Source of the DNA: Streptomyces lushanensis
GTDB lineage: Bacteria > Actinomycetota > Actinomycetes > Streptomycetales > Streptomycetaceae
DNA: 35,422 bases
Direction: 5' to 3'
NCBI RefSeq assembly: GCF_001700515.1
Contig: NZ_MAUD01000343.1
Coordinates: 1-35,422 of the forward strand
Below the pieces are notes generated by a model. It was not told where the DNA came from and ran no database searches. It saw nothing but the letters and a program-made list of their open reading frames with translations. The translations under genes and the position numbers were made by a program. Within the stretch, counting starts at the first letter, position 1. Each line of letters begins with the position of its first letter. This document shows positions 1-7,228 of the stretch, piece after piece.

Positions 1-323
1 CCCGCCCGAACCCGGGCCCGCCCGAGCCCGCCCGTACGCGGGCCCGGACACCCCCGGACCCGGCCGTGACGGGGTCCCGCCGTAGCCGGGCGGTATACCT
101 TCGCCGGGCGCGGGCCGGGACCGTACGGCGGAGCGGGGAGCCCGGGGCCGGCCGCTCACGGCCTGCGGCCACGCACAGGGCTCGGTCGTACGCGGGGGCC
201 CGGCCGAGCGCGGAGGTGAGCCGTGGGAGCCCGGGTGTTCGTTACCGCGCGGAAATGCCCGCGAACCGGGCCCGTCACGCGCCGTTGACAGTCTCGGTCG
301 CTCCGGCGAGCGGGAGGAGCGGC
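1..323. other. Non-coding leader region before the hemD-like gene
   Basis: No convincing gene lies here. The stretch is extremely G+C rich, with short C/G-run repeats in the first 60 bases. The downstream frame stays open back to position 66, but only the ATG at 324 has a good ribosome binding site (GGGAGGAGC, 312-320). A TTGACA hexamer at 285-290 would be a perfect -35 box, but nothing resembling a -10 box follows at the right distance. A TATACC at 93-98 is an isolated AT-rich hexamer. The region probably holds the promoter, but I cannot place it. Confidence 0.5.
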
Positions 324-1463
324 ATGGACGGTCGGCGGCACGGCCCTCTCGCGGGATTCACGATCGGTGTCACGGCCGCCCGGCGCGCCGGTGAACTGGG
401 CGCGCTCCTCCAGGGGTACGGCGCTTCCGTCGTCCACGCGCCCACGCTGCGGATCGTGCCGCCCGCCGACGACACCGAACTCCTCGCCGTCACCGGGCAA
501 CTGATCGACGACGTCCCCGATGTGGTCGTGGCGACGACGGCGGTCGGCTTCCGCGACTGGATCGAGGCGGCCGGCGGCTGGGGCCGCGGTGAGGAGCTGT
601 CGGCCTGTCTGCGCGCGGCCCAGCTGCTCGCCCGCGGGCCCGGGGCGGCGGGCGCCGTCCGGGCCGCCGGGCTGAGGGAGACCTGGTCGCCCGGCGCAGA
701 GTCGATGGCCGAGGTGCTCGGCCGGCTGCTCGGGGAGGGCGTCGAGGGCCGGCGGGTGGCGCTTCAGCTGCACGGCGAACCTCCGCCCGGATGCGTGGAG
801 TCGCTGCGGGCCGCGGGCGCCGAGGTCGTCGTCGTACCGGTCCACCGCTGGATGCCGCCGGAGGATCTCGCACCGGTCGACCGGCTCATCGACGCGACCG
901 CCGCCCGCGTCCTGGACGCCGTCACCTTCACCAGCGCGCCGGCCGCCGCCTCGCTGCTGGCGCGCGCCGACGAGCGCGGCCGGCTGGCCGCGCTGCTCGG
1001 CGCGCTGCGGCACGACGTGCCGGCGGCCTGCGTCGGGCCCGTCACCGCGCTGCCGCTCCAGGCGCACGGGATCGACACCGTCCATCCGGAGCGCTTCCGG
1101 CTCGGGCCGCTCGTCCAGCTGCTCTGCGCGGAACTGCCCGCGCGCTCCCCGGCGCTGCCGGTCGCGGGCCGCCGGGTGGAGATCCGGGGCCATGCCGTGC
1201 TCGTCGACGGAGAGCCGCGGCCGGTGGCGCCCGCGGGGATGGCGCTGCTGAAGGCCCTGGCCCGCAGGCCGGGCTGGGTGGTCTCGCGGGCGGAGCTGCT
1301 GCGCGCGCTGCCGGGCTCGGGCCGCGACGAGCACGCCGTGGAGACGGCGATGGCCCGGCTGCGGACGGCGCTGGGCGAGCCCCGGCTGATCCACACCGTG
1401 GTCAAACGCGGCTACCGGCTGGCGCTGGACCCGGCGGCGGAGCCGGAGTACGCGGACGCGTGA
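324..1463 (+). CDS. Uroporphyrinogen-III synthase domain fused to a winged-helix DNA-binding domain
   Basis: The 379-residue protein starts at ATG 324, behind GGGAGGAGC. Residues about 10-270 look like a HemD (uroporphyrinogen-III synthase) fold: FTIGVTAARR near the N-terminus, TTAVGFRDW near residue 71, and a second half with VTFTSAPAAASLL and PAACVGPVTA. HemD closes hydroxymethylbilane to uroporphyrinogen III in heme, siroheme and B12 synthesis. Residues about 285-372 form an OmpR/PhoB-type winged helix, with VSRAELLRALPG and AMARLRTAL and ending in HTVVKRGYRLAL. There is no receiver domain. Such fusions are known in actinobacteria and are annotated as a bifunctional synthase/regulator; whether they keep enzyme activity is unclear to me. 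It stands alone and is followed by a strong hairpin at 1515-1546. Domain calls are confident, role less so. Confidence 0.85.
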   Translation: MDGRRHGPLAGFTIGVTAARRAGELGALLQGYGASVVHAPTLRIVPPADDTELLAVTGQLIDDVPDVVVATTAVGFRDWIEAAGGWGRGEELSACLRAAQLLARGPGAAGAVRAAGLRETWSPGAESMAEVLGRLLGEGVEGRRVALQLHGEPPPGCVESLRAAGAEVVVVPVHRWMPPEDLAPVDRLIDATAARVLDAVTFTSAPAAASLLARADERGRLAALLGALRHDVPAACVGPVTALPLQAHGIDTVHPERFRLGPLVQLLCAELPARSPALPVAGRRVEIRGHAVLVDGEPRPVAPAGMALLKALARRPGWVVSRAELLRALPGSGRDEHAVETAMARLRTALGEPRLIHTVVKRGYRLALDPAAEPEYADA

Positions 1464-1514
1464 GCGGGCGGGTGCGAGCGGGCGTACACGCGGTTTCGAG
1501 CTGTTCGGGACCGC

Positions 1515-1546
1515 GCCGCTCTCCCGTCATGTCGACGGAGAGCGGC
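1515..1546 (+). terminator. Strong hairpin after the hemD-like gene
   Basis: GCCGCTCTCC (1515-1524) pairs perfectly with GGAGAGCGGC (1537-1546), and a further GTC/GAC pairing extends the stem inward with one bulged C. It lies 50 bp after the stop codon. No U-run follows, as is common for Streptomyces terminators. A second dyad, CCCTGCC-GGC-GGCAGGG at 1609-1625, lies nearer the next gene and could be an operator. Confidence 0.6.
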
Positions 1547-1701
1547 GGGACCATCATCTCTTCCAGCACGGCCCGCACAACGGCCCGCCGAACCGGGCTC
1601 CCCGGGTTCCCTGCCGGCGGCAGGGGTTCCGGCCGCGTTCGGGGGCAGGCACTCTGAGAGGGAACGCACCCGACCGGTGAACCCGAGGCGGTGACAGGCA
1701 C

Positions 1702-2295
1702 ATGGCGGCGGGCATGAGCTCGTACGAGTGGCGGTTCGACTCCGGGCGTGTCTGCCTGGATCTGGTGGCCACGGCGGAGCCGACGTCCAGAGGGTGGGAG
1801 CAGCTCGACGGCGCCGTGTCGCTCCGCAGATGGCTGGTCGGCGCCGGGCTGGTGCCCAAAGGGACCCCCCTGCGGGCCGTGGACGCCTGCTGGGTCCGGT
1901 CCTTCGCCGAACTGCGCGAGGGTGTCGGGCAGTTGGTACGGGCCCAGATCGACGGCCGGGAGGCCGCGGGCGCCCTGGAGCGGGTCAACGCGCTGGCCGC
2001 GGTGGCGCCGCCCGGGATCAGGGCCGTACGGGACGAGGACGGCGCGCTCGTACGGGCGCTCAGCGCCGAGCCCGCGTGCGACGCGCTGCTGGCGGCCGTG
2101 GCCAGGGACGCGGTGGAGCTGCTCACCGATCCCACGGCACGGGCGAGGCTGCGGCAGTGCGAGGGTGACACCTGCCGGCGGGTCTATCTGGACACCTCGC
2201 GGGGGAGGCGGCGCCGGTGGTGCTCCAGCGAGGTCTGCGGCAACCGCGAACGGGTGGCCAGACACCGCCGCAGGGCGGCTCTCTCCCGCGCCTGA
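1702..2295 (+). CDS. CGNR zinc-finger domain protein (ABATE domain), putative transcriptional regulator
   Basis: The protein has 197 residues. The N-terminal part, with SGRVCLDLVAT near residue 14, matches the ABATE-type stress-response domain found with CGNR fingers. The C-terminal zinc finger shows C153-x4-C158 and C174-x4-C179, the last cysteine starting the defining CGNR tetrapeptide, followed by a basic tail (RERVARHRRR). Family members are thought to be DNA-binding regulators, but few have known targets. The start is uncertain: ATG 1702 and ATG 1714 are both possible and neither has a strong ribosome binding site. It is monocistronic between a hairpin and the sigma-factor promoter region. 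Confidence 0.85.
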   Translation: MAAGMSSYEWRFDSGRVCLDLVATAEPTSRGWEQLDGAVSLRRWLVGAGLVPKGTPLRAVDACWVRSFAELREGVGQLVRAQIDGREAAGALERVNALAAVAPPGIRAVRDEDGALVRALSAEPACDALLAAVARDAVELLTDPTARARLRQCEGDTCRRVYLDTSRGRRRRWCSSEVCGNRERVARHRRRAALSRA

Positions 2296-2586
2296 GCCGC
2301 TTCGCCGGGCACCTGGGCGACTTCCGGTCCTCGTGTGCGTTTTCCGGCCAAGTCCACCCGGTGTGAACACAGGCGGCACACAGTTTTCATGCAGGGTCCA
2401 CACACTTTCCGCGTGGCTTCTCCATGGATTCGGCGCGGTCCCGGACCGGGGCGAACCCGCCCCAGGTCGCCCACCCCCTCCCGTAAAAGATCTTGAAAGT
2501 TTTTCCGGTCCCGTTGAGTGACCGCACCCGGGCGTCCGTAGTGATGAGGGAGAAGCAGCCATCAAGGTCTCGACCGGGAGGTTCAG
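2296..2586 (+). promoter_or_regulatory. Upstream region of the ECF sigma gene, with an AT-rich island
   Basis: This 291-bp gap has no gene. It includes a conspicuous AT-rich island at 2484-2506 (TAAAAGATCTTGAAAG, then a T-run), containing the palindrome AAGATCTT, in otherwise very G+C-rich DNA. A CGTC-type hexamer (CGTCCG, 2535-2540) could be an ECF -10 element, but I see no matching AAC-type -35 element at normal spacing. A GTGT-GA-ACAC dyad lies near 2361-2370. I infer that the sigma-gene promoter is here but cannot define it. Confidence 0.35.
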
Positions 2587-3174
2587 GTGCGCAAGGATGC
2601 GGCCGTGGCCGAAGACCGACCTCACCGGGCCCGGCACCGGAGCGAGGCACCGCGCACCAATGACTCCGTCCCCGACGAGGAGTTGATGCGAGCCCTCTAC
2701 CGGGAGCACGCGGGACCGTTGCTCGCCTACGTACTGCGTCTGGTCGCGGGCGACCGCCAGCGGGCCGAGGACGTCGTGCAGGAGACGCTCATCCGTGCCT
2801 GGAAGAACGCCGGCCAGCTCAACCGGGCGACCGGCTCTGTCCGACCCTGGCTGGTGACGGTCGCCCGGCGCATCGTCATCGACGGTCACCGCAGCCGGCA
2901 GGCCCGGCCGCAGGAGGTCGACCCGTCGCCGCTGGAGGTCATGCCCGCGGAGGACGAGATCGACAAGGCGTTGTGGCTGATGACGCTCTCTGATGCGCTC
3001 GATGATTTGACCCCCGCTCACCGGGAAGTCCTGGTGGAGACGTACTTCAAGGGGCGCACGGTCAACGAGGCCGCCGAGACGCTCGGCATACCCAGCGGCA
3101 CGGTGCGTTCACGGGTGTTCTACGCGCTGCGTTCCATGAAGCTCGCGCTGGAGGAGAGGGGGGTCTCGGCATGA
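2587..3174 (+). CDS. sigU: ECF RNA polymerase sigma factor (SigU-like)
   Basis: The 195-residue protein begins at GTG 2587, eight bases after GGGAGG. Region sigma-2 spans about 33-102, with the core-binding helix QRAEDVVQETLIRAW and a region ending PWLVTVARRIVIDGHR. Region sigma-4 spans about 134-186, with helix-turn-helix VNEAAETLGIPSGTVRSRV. The last four bases overlap the next gene (ATGA), so the anti-sigma factor is translationally coupled. The symbol rests on remembered synteny with S. coelicolor SCO2954 (sigU), where SigU activity is linked to secreted proteins and differentiation; an alignment would be needed to settle it. Family membership is certain. Confidence 0.92.
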   Translation: MRKDAAVAEDRPHRARHRSEAPRTNDSVPDEELMRALYREHAGPLLAYVLRLVAGDRQRAEDVVQETLIRAWKNAGQLNRATGSVRPWLVTVARRIVIDGHRSRQARPQEVDPSPLEVMPAEDEIDKALWLMTLSDALDDLTPAHREVLVETYFKGRTVNEAAETLGIPSGTVRSRVFYALRSMKLALEERGVSA

Positions 3175-4025
3175 CCACGCATGAGCAGTACGGACTGGGC
3201 GACGAAAGTACTGTGCACGAAGCCGTCGGCGCGTATGTCCTCGGCATTCTGGACGACGCCGAGGCCACCGCCTTCGAGGCGCATCTGGCCGGCTGCCGCG
3301 TCTGCGCGGTCAACCTGGAGGAGTTCTCCGGGATGGAGCCGATGCTGGCCATGCTGGCGGACGGTCCGGCCCCGTTCGCCGGGCCCGGACCGCTCGGCGC
3401 GCCCGGACCGCTCGGCTCACTGGCGCCCGTGGTGCCGCTGGCCGAGCTGCCGACGCCGTCCGTCTCCGTACAGCCGAGCCCGCGGCTGCTCGGGCGGCTG
3501 GTGGACGAGGTCGCGGCCAAGCGCGCCCAGCGCAGGCGCCGGGGGATGTATCTGGTCGCCGCAGCGGCGGCGCTGATCATCGGCGGGCCCGTGGCGGCCG
3601 TCACCGCCACCGGAGGGGACGGCGGGAGCAGCAACCAGGCCGCCGACCCGCACCCCACCAGCCCGGCCGAGGACGCCTTCTTCAACCACATGCCGGACAA
3701 GGTCTGGGCGACGGACGCCACGACCAAGGTCAGCGCGACGATCGGCATGGAGCCGAAGGGCTGGGGCACGCACACGGTCCTGGAGCTGAAGAATGTGAAG
3801 GGTCCGCTCAAATGCAGTCTGGTCGCCGTGTCCAGGACGGGCGAGGAGGAGGTCGTCACCTCCTGGTCGGTGCCGAAGTGGGGATACGGCATCGCCGACA
3901 GCCCGAACAAGATCTCCAAGAGCCCGCTGTACGTCCACGGCGGCACGGCCATGGACAGCGGCGACATCGATCACTTCGAGGTCCGTACGTTCGACGGCGA
4001 GCGACTGGTGGAGGTCGACGCCTGA
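3171..4025 (+). CDS. rsuA: Membrane-anchored zinc-dependent anti-sigma factor (RsuA-like)
   Basis: This 284-residue protein has an N-terminal zinc anti-sigma domain: H16, then H38-x3-C42-x2-C45, the ZAS/zf-HC2 signature. A Gly/Pro-rich linker (about 62-105) leads to one transmembrane helix at about 126-148, preceded by basic KRAQRRRR, so the N-terminus is cytoplasmic. The extracytoplasmic part (about 149-284) shows FFNHMPDKVW and resembles the sensing domain of such anti-sigma factors. The start overlaps the sigma-factor stop codon, fitting a partner that sequesters that sigma factor at the membrane. The signal sensed is not evident. The symbol follows from the sigU assignment and synteny. 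Confidence 0.88.
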   Translation: MTTHEQYGLGDESTVHEAVGAYVLGILDDAEATAFEAHLAGCRVCAVNLEEFSGMEPMLAMLADGPAPFAGPGPLGAPGPLGSLAPVVPLAELPTPSVSVQPSPRLLGRLVDEVAAKRAQRRRRGMYLVAAAAALIIGGPVAAVTATGGDGGSSNQAADPHPTSPAEDAFFNHMPDKVWATDATTKVSATIGMEPKGWGTHTVLELKNVKGPLKCSLVAVSRTGEEEVVTSWSVPKWGYGIADSPNKISKSPLYVHGGTAMDSGDIDHFEVRTFDGERLVEVDA

Positions 4026-4088
4026 CATACCGGCCCCCCTTCGCGTACGGTTGACGGCTGCCCGACGCACGTGATGAAGGGGGCCCCG

Positions 4089-6647
4089 GTGGCCGCGCAG
4101 GATGCCGCTGTTCAATCCGCTGGACCGGCCGTCGATCCGGTACGCGACACGGGGCACGACTCCGTACGCGACCGTGAGATCGACGGCGAGCAGCGCCATC
4201 TGGACCAGGTGTACCGACGCCTCGAGGAGAAGATCCACGAGGCGGAGTTCCTGATGCACGACGCCGCCAAACGGGGGCAGGTCGGCACACCGGGGGCGCT
4301 CGCCGAGCGCGACGCCCAGGTCTTCAGGGCCGGGATCCACCTCAACCGGCTCAACAACGAGTTCGAGGACTTCCTCTTCGGGCGGATCGACCTGCTGCCC
4401 GGCAAGGACGGCCAGAAGGGCCCGGACGGGGCGTACACCTCGGTCGAACCGGCGGACGACGCGATCAGGTCGGACCGTACGGCCGACATCGCCGAGACCC
4501 TGCACATCGGCCGGATCGGCGTCCTCGACTCCGACTACTCGCCGCTGGTCATCGACTGGCGCGCGCCGGCCGCCGCGCCCTTCTACCGCTCCACGCCGGT
4601 CGATCCCGGCCGGGTGGTACGGCGCAGGGTGATCCGGTCCAAGGGCCGCAGGGTGCTCGGTGTCGAGGACGATCTGATGCGACCCGAGCTGACCGCGTCG
4701 CTGGGCGGCGCCGCGCTGCCGGTCATCGGCGACGGCGCGCTGATGGCCGCGCTCGGCCAGGCGCGCAGCCACACGATGCGGGACATCGTCTCCTCGATCC
4801 AGGCGGAGCAGGACCTGGTGATCCGGGCGCCGGCCGCGTCCGTCACCGAGGTGTCGGGCGGTCCCGGCACCGGCAAGACGGCGGTGGCGCTGCACCGCGC
4901 CGCGTATCTGCTCTACCAGGACCGGCGGCGGTACGCGGGCGGCATCCTGGTCGTCTCGCCGACGCCGCTGCTGGTCGCGTACACGGAGGGCGTGCTTCCG
5001 TCGCTGGGCGAGGAGGGCCAGGTCGCGATCCGCGCGGTCGGCTCGCTCGTCGACGGCGCGGAGGCCACGGCGTACGACGAACCGGCCGTCGCCCGGGTCA
5101 AGGGCTCGGCGCGGATGCTGAAGGTGCTGCGCAAGGCGGCGAGAGGAGCACTGGAGGGCGCCTCGGCGACGGCTTCCGCGCCCCGCGGCGCGCGCACCGC
5201 CGCCACCCGTGCCGCCCGGTCGGCCCGTGGCGCGGAAGTCCAGGCGGGCCAGCTCGCCTTCGGTGAGCCCGCCGAGTCCGGCGAGGTCACCGCCCCGGGC
5301 ATGCTCCCGGCGCCCGCCGACGCCTCCTCCGCCCCAGGTGAGGACGTCCTCCCGTACGCGGCCCGCAGCGGCAGGGGCGGGGCGCCGGTACGGCTGCGTG
5401 TCGTCGCGTTCGGCCGGCGGCTCGAACTGGAAGCCGACGAGCTGCGCCGTATCCGTGAGTCCGTGCTCGGCGGGACCGCGCCGGTCAATCTGCTGCGCCC
5501 GCGCGCCCGCAGGCTGCTGCTGGACGCGCTGTGGTCGAAGTCCGGCGCGGCCGGGCGCCACACCGATCCCGAGCTGACCGCCGAACTGCGCTCCTCCTTC
5601 GACGAGGACGTCACCTCCGAGGACAGCTTCATCGAGTTCCTCGAAACGTGGTGGCCCGAGCTGACCCCGCGCGGCGTGCTCGCCGCGATGGCCGACGAGC
5701 GGCGGCTCGGCCGCTGGTCGCGCCGGATCCTCAACCAGGGCGAGACCCGGCGCCTGGCGCGTTCGCTCAAACGGCTGGGCGCCGACGGCAAGGGCCCGCT
5801 CTCGGTCCACGACGTGGCGCTGCTGGACGAGCTGGAGACACTGCTCGGCACGCCCGCGCGCCCGCGCAAGCGCCGTGAACTCGATCCGCTGGACCAGCTC
5901 ACGGGCCTGGAGGAGCTGATGCCCCAGCGCGAGGAGTCCCAGCGCGAGCGGGCCGAACGGCTCGCGGCGGAGCGCACGGAGTACGCGCATGTCATCGTCG
6001 ACGAGGCACAGGACCTCACGCCCATGCAGTGGCGGATGGTCGGCCGCCGCGGCCGGCACGCCACCTGGACGGTCGTCGGCGACGCGGCGCAGTCGTCCTG
6101 GTCGGACCCGGACGAGGCGGCGGAGGCCCGGGACGAGGCGCTCGGCACCCGGCCGCGCCGCCGCTTCACCCTGACGGTGAACTACCGCAACCCGGCCGAG
6201 ATCGCCGAGCTGGCCGCGAGGGTCCTGGCTCTCGCGATGCCCGGGATGGAGTCCCCGAGAGCGGTGCGCTCCACCGGCGTGGAGCCGCGTTTCTCCGTCG
6301 TACGGGACGGCGATCTCGCCGAGACCGTACGGGCCGAGGCCCGACGGCTGCTGGACCGGGTCGACGGCACGGTCGGTGTCGTCGTCGCCATGGGCCGGCG
6401 CGAGCAGGCGGCACGCTGGCTGGCCGGGCTCGGCGAGCGGGTGGTGGCGCTGGGCAGTCTGGAGGCCAAGGGACTGGAGTACGACGCGACGGTCGTGGTC
6501 TCGCCCGCGGAGATCGCCGACGAGTCACCGGCCGGGCTGCGGGTGCTGTACGTGGCGCTCACCCGGGCGACCCAGCAGCTCACGGTCGTTTCGACGGCCC
6601 GCGACGAGCCGGACCCGGAGGGAGTACCGGACCTGCTCCGGGATTGA
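4089..6647 (+). CDS. helD: HelD/HelR-type RNA polymerase recycling ATPase (UvrD/Rep-like superfamily 1)
   Basis: I place the start at GTG 4089 because GAAGGGG (4075-4081) sits at the right distance; in-frame ATG codons at 4071 and 4074 lack one. The 852-residue protein opens with a charged coiled coil (EQRHLDQVYRRLEEKIHEAE), as HelD proteins do. Walker A GGPGTGKTAV is near residue 258, the Walker B-like VIVDEAQDLTPMQW near 636, and the C-terminal motif YVALTRATQQL near 820. A low-complexity Ala/Pro/Gly insert lies at about 355-430. HelD proteins pull stalled RNA polymerase off DNA; actinobacterial HelR also displaces rifamycins. A TACGGT at 4045-4050 could be its own -10 box, so it may not be solely co-transcribed with the sigma/anti-sigma pair. 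Confidence 0.88.
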   Translation: MAAQDAAVQSAGPAVDPVRDTGHDSVRDREIDGEQRHLDQVYRRLEEKIHEAEFLMHDAAKRGQVGTPGALAERDAQVFRAGIHLNRLNNEFEDFLFGRIDLLPGKDGQKGPDGAYTSVEPADDAIRSDRTADIAETLHIGRIGVLDSDYSPLVIDWRAPAAAPFYRSTPVDPGRVVRRRVIRSKGRRVLGVEDDLMRPELTASLGGAALPVIGDGALMAALGQARSHTMRDIVSSIQAEQDLVIRAPAASVTEVSGGPGTGKTAVALHRAAYLLYQDRRRYAGGILVVSPTPLLVAYTEGVLPSLGEEGQVAIRAVGSLVDGAEATAYDEPAVARVKGSARMLKVLRKAARGALEGASATASAPRGARTAATRAARSARGAEVQAGQLAFGEPAESGEVTAPGMLPAPADASSAPGEDVLPYAARSGRGGAPVRLRVVAFGRRLELEADELRRIRESVLGGTAPVNLLRPRARRLLLDALWSKSGAAGRHTDPELTAELRSSFDEDVTSEDSFIEFLETWWPELTPRGVLAAMADERRLGRWSRRILNQGETRRLARSLKRLGADGKGPLSVHDVALLDELETLLGTPARPRKRRELDPLDQLTGLEELMPQREESQRERAERLAAERTEYAHVIVDEAQDLTPMQWRMVGRRGRHATWTVVGDAAQSSWSDPDEAAEARDEALGTRPRRRFTLTVNYRNPAEIAELAARVLALAMPGMESPRAVRSTGVEPRFSVVRDGDLAETVRAEARRLLDRVDGTVGVVVAMGRREQAARWLAGLGERVVALGSLEAKGLEYDATVVVSPAEIADESPAGLRVLYVALTRATQQLTVVSTARDEPDPEGVPDLLRD

Positions 6648-6694
6648 TGACAAGTCAACTCGCTCCGGAGGAATCACTTCCCGGGGTGGTTTGT

Positions 6695-6700
6695 TAGATT
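6695..6700 (+). promoter_or_regulatory. -10 box (TAGATT) of a candidate small RNA
   Basis: TAGATT fits the Streptomyces vegetative pattern TAGRRT closely. It lies six bases before G6707, exactly where a closed RNA structure begins. The -35 region (around 6671-6677) is poor. Confidence 0.45.
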
Positions 6701-6706
6701 GGGTAC

Positions 6707-6793
6707 GGCACCGGCTCGATCCAAGCCCCCGGGCCCAACCTTCGTCGCTTCGAGCGACCACTTGCCGCGAGGCGAGCATGGCGGGTCGGTGCC
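6707..6793 (+). ncRNA. Candidate structured small RNA
   Basis: The segment folds into a closed multi-helix structure. Its ends pair over seven bases (GGCACCG 6707-6713 with CGGTGCC 6787-6793). The next five bases GCTCG (6714-6718) pair with CGAGC (6773-6777), and a perfect hairpin GTCGCT-TCG-AGCGAC fills 6744-6758. A -10 box places transcription start at the first paired base. No open frame with a ribosome binding site fits it. It lies 60 bp after the helD stop and far before the malic enzyme gene. A MITE follows two bases later, so the original 3' end may be the hairpin at 7027-7059. The 7-bp closing stem suggests a tRNA acceptor, but there is no T-arm. I do not recognise the family. Confidence 0.45.
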
Positions 6794-6795
6794 AC

Positions 6796-6964
6796 CTAGG
6801 TCCTGTCCGGGCGATCTTCGCGGGTCCGCGACGCCCGGCACGGCACCTCGCGGCGTTGTCGGAGTCGCCCGAGTACGTCCAGTACACGGGCGATCCTCCG
6901 CCTTGCGATCCACCTCACCGGACGCCGCGGCCTGATCCACGAAGATCGCCCGGACAGGACCTAG
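6796..6964. mobile_element. MITE, 169 bp, with IS5-like ends and CTAG target duplication
   Basis: The first 25 bases (CTAGGTCCTGTCCGGGCGAT, then CTTCG) and the last 25 bases (6940-6964) are perfect inverted repeats, with more imperfect pairing inward. CTAG at both outer ends (6796-6799 and 6961-6964) fits the 4-bp YTAR target duplication of IS5-group elements. The interior has no transposase gene, so it is non-autonomous and would need a full-length element elsewhere. It landed immediately after the candidate small RNA, splitting it from the downstream hairpin. Confidence 0.85.
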
Positions 6965-7026
6965 TCCTCACGCGTGTGTTTCATCGTTCTCGTGTACTTC
7001 TTCGCGTTCGCAGCACACTTCTGTCA

Positions 7027-7066
7027 GCGGGCCTTCACCAGTCATTGGTGAGGGCCTGCTTCTGTT
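7027..7066 (+). terminator. Intrinsic terminator-like hairpin before the malic enzyme gene
   Basis: GCGGGCCTTCACCA (7027-7040) pairs with TGGTGAGGGCCTGC (7046-7059) across a GTCAT loop, with only G-U-type exceptions. It is followed by TTCTGTT (7060-7066), so the best orientation is plus strand. It would end the small RNA or read-through from helD. Confidence 0.65.
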
Positions 7067-7080
7067 GGGCGTGCCGCTGT

Positions 7081-7160
7081 TAAGGTCTCCCGCATCGTGG
7101 AAGGCGCCTTTCGGGGGCGGGGGTCTTTACCCGCTACCCGATGGTAGGTGCGACCATCGG
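7081..7160 (+). promoter_or_regulatory. Probable malic enzyme promoter and leader dyad
   Basis: TAAGGT at 7081-7086 is a plausible -10 box just after the terminator hairpin, although its -35 box is weak. Downstream in the leader is a perfect dyad CCGATGGT (7138-7145), 7-base spacer, ACCATCGG (7153-7160), 68 bases before the start codon, and a 10-base palindrome AAGGCGCCTT at 7101-7110. The dyad could be an operator or an RNA hairpin. Confidence 0.4.
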
Positions 7161-7228
7161 TACGCGCCGCCGGGACATGGGTCCGGGCGGGGCGGCACAG
7201 CGGCTAGGGAAAGCAGAGGAACTCGGTC

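Noticed and set aside
285..290. Perfect TTGACA -35 box before the hemD-like gene
   Set aside because: The expected -10 region (around 307-313) is GAGCGG-like and too close to the start codon, so it is not a convincing promoter.
3417..6059. Long open frame (880 codons) on the minus strand opposite the anti-sigma and helD genes
   Set aside because: It mirrors the codon bias of the plus-strand genes, has no family motifs or ribosome binding site, and is typical of antisense frames in G+C-rich DNA.
6707..6796. Possible tRNA, because of a 7-bp acceptor-like stem followed by ACC
   Set aside because: There is no T-arm TTCRANY motif, no D-arm and no plausible anticodon loop, so a tRNA is excluded; kept only as an unassigned RNA.
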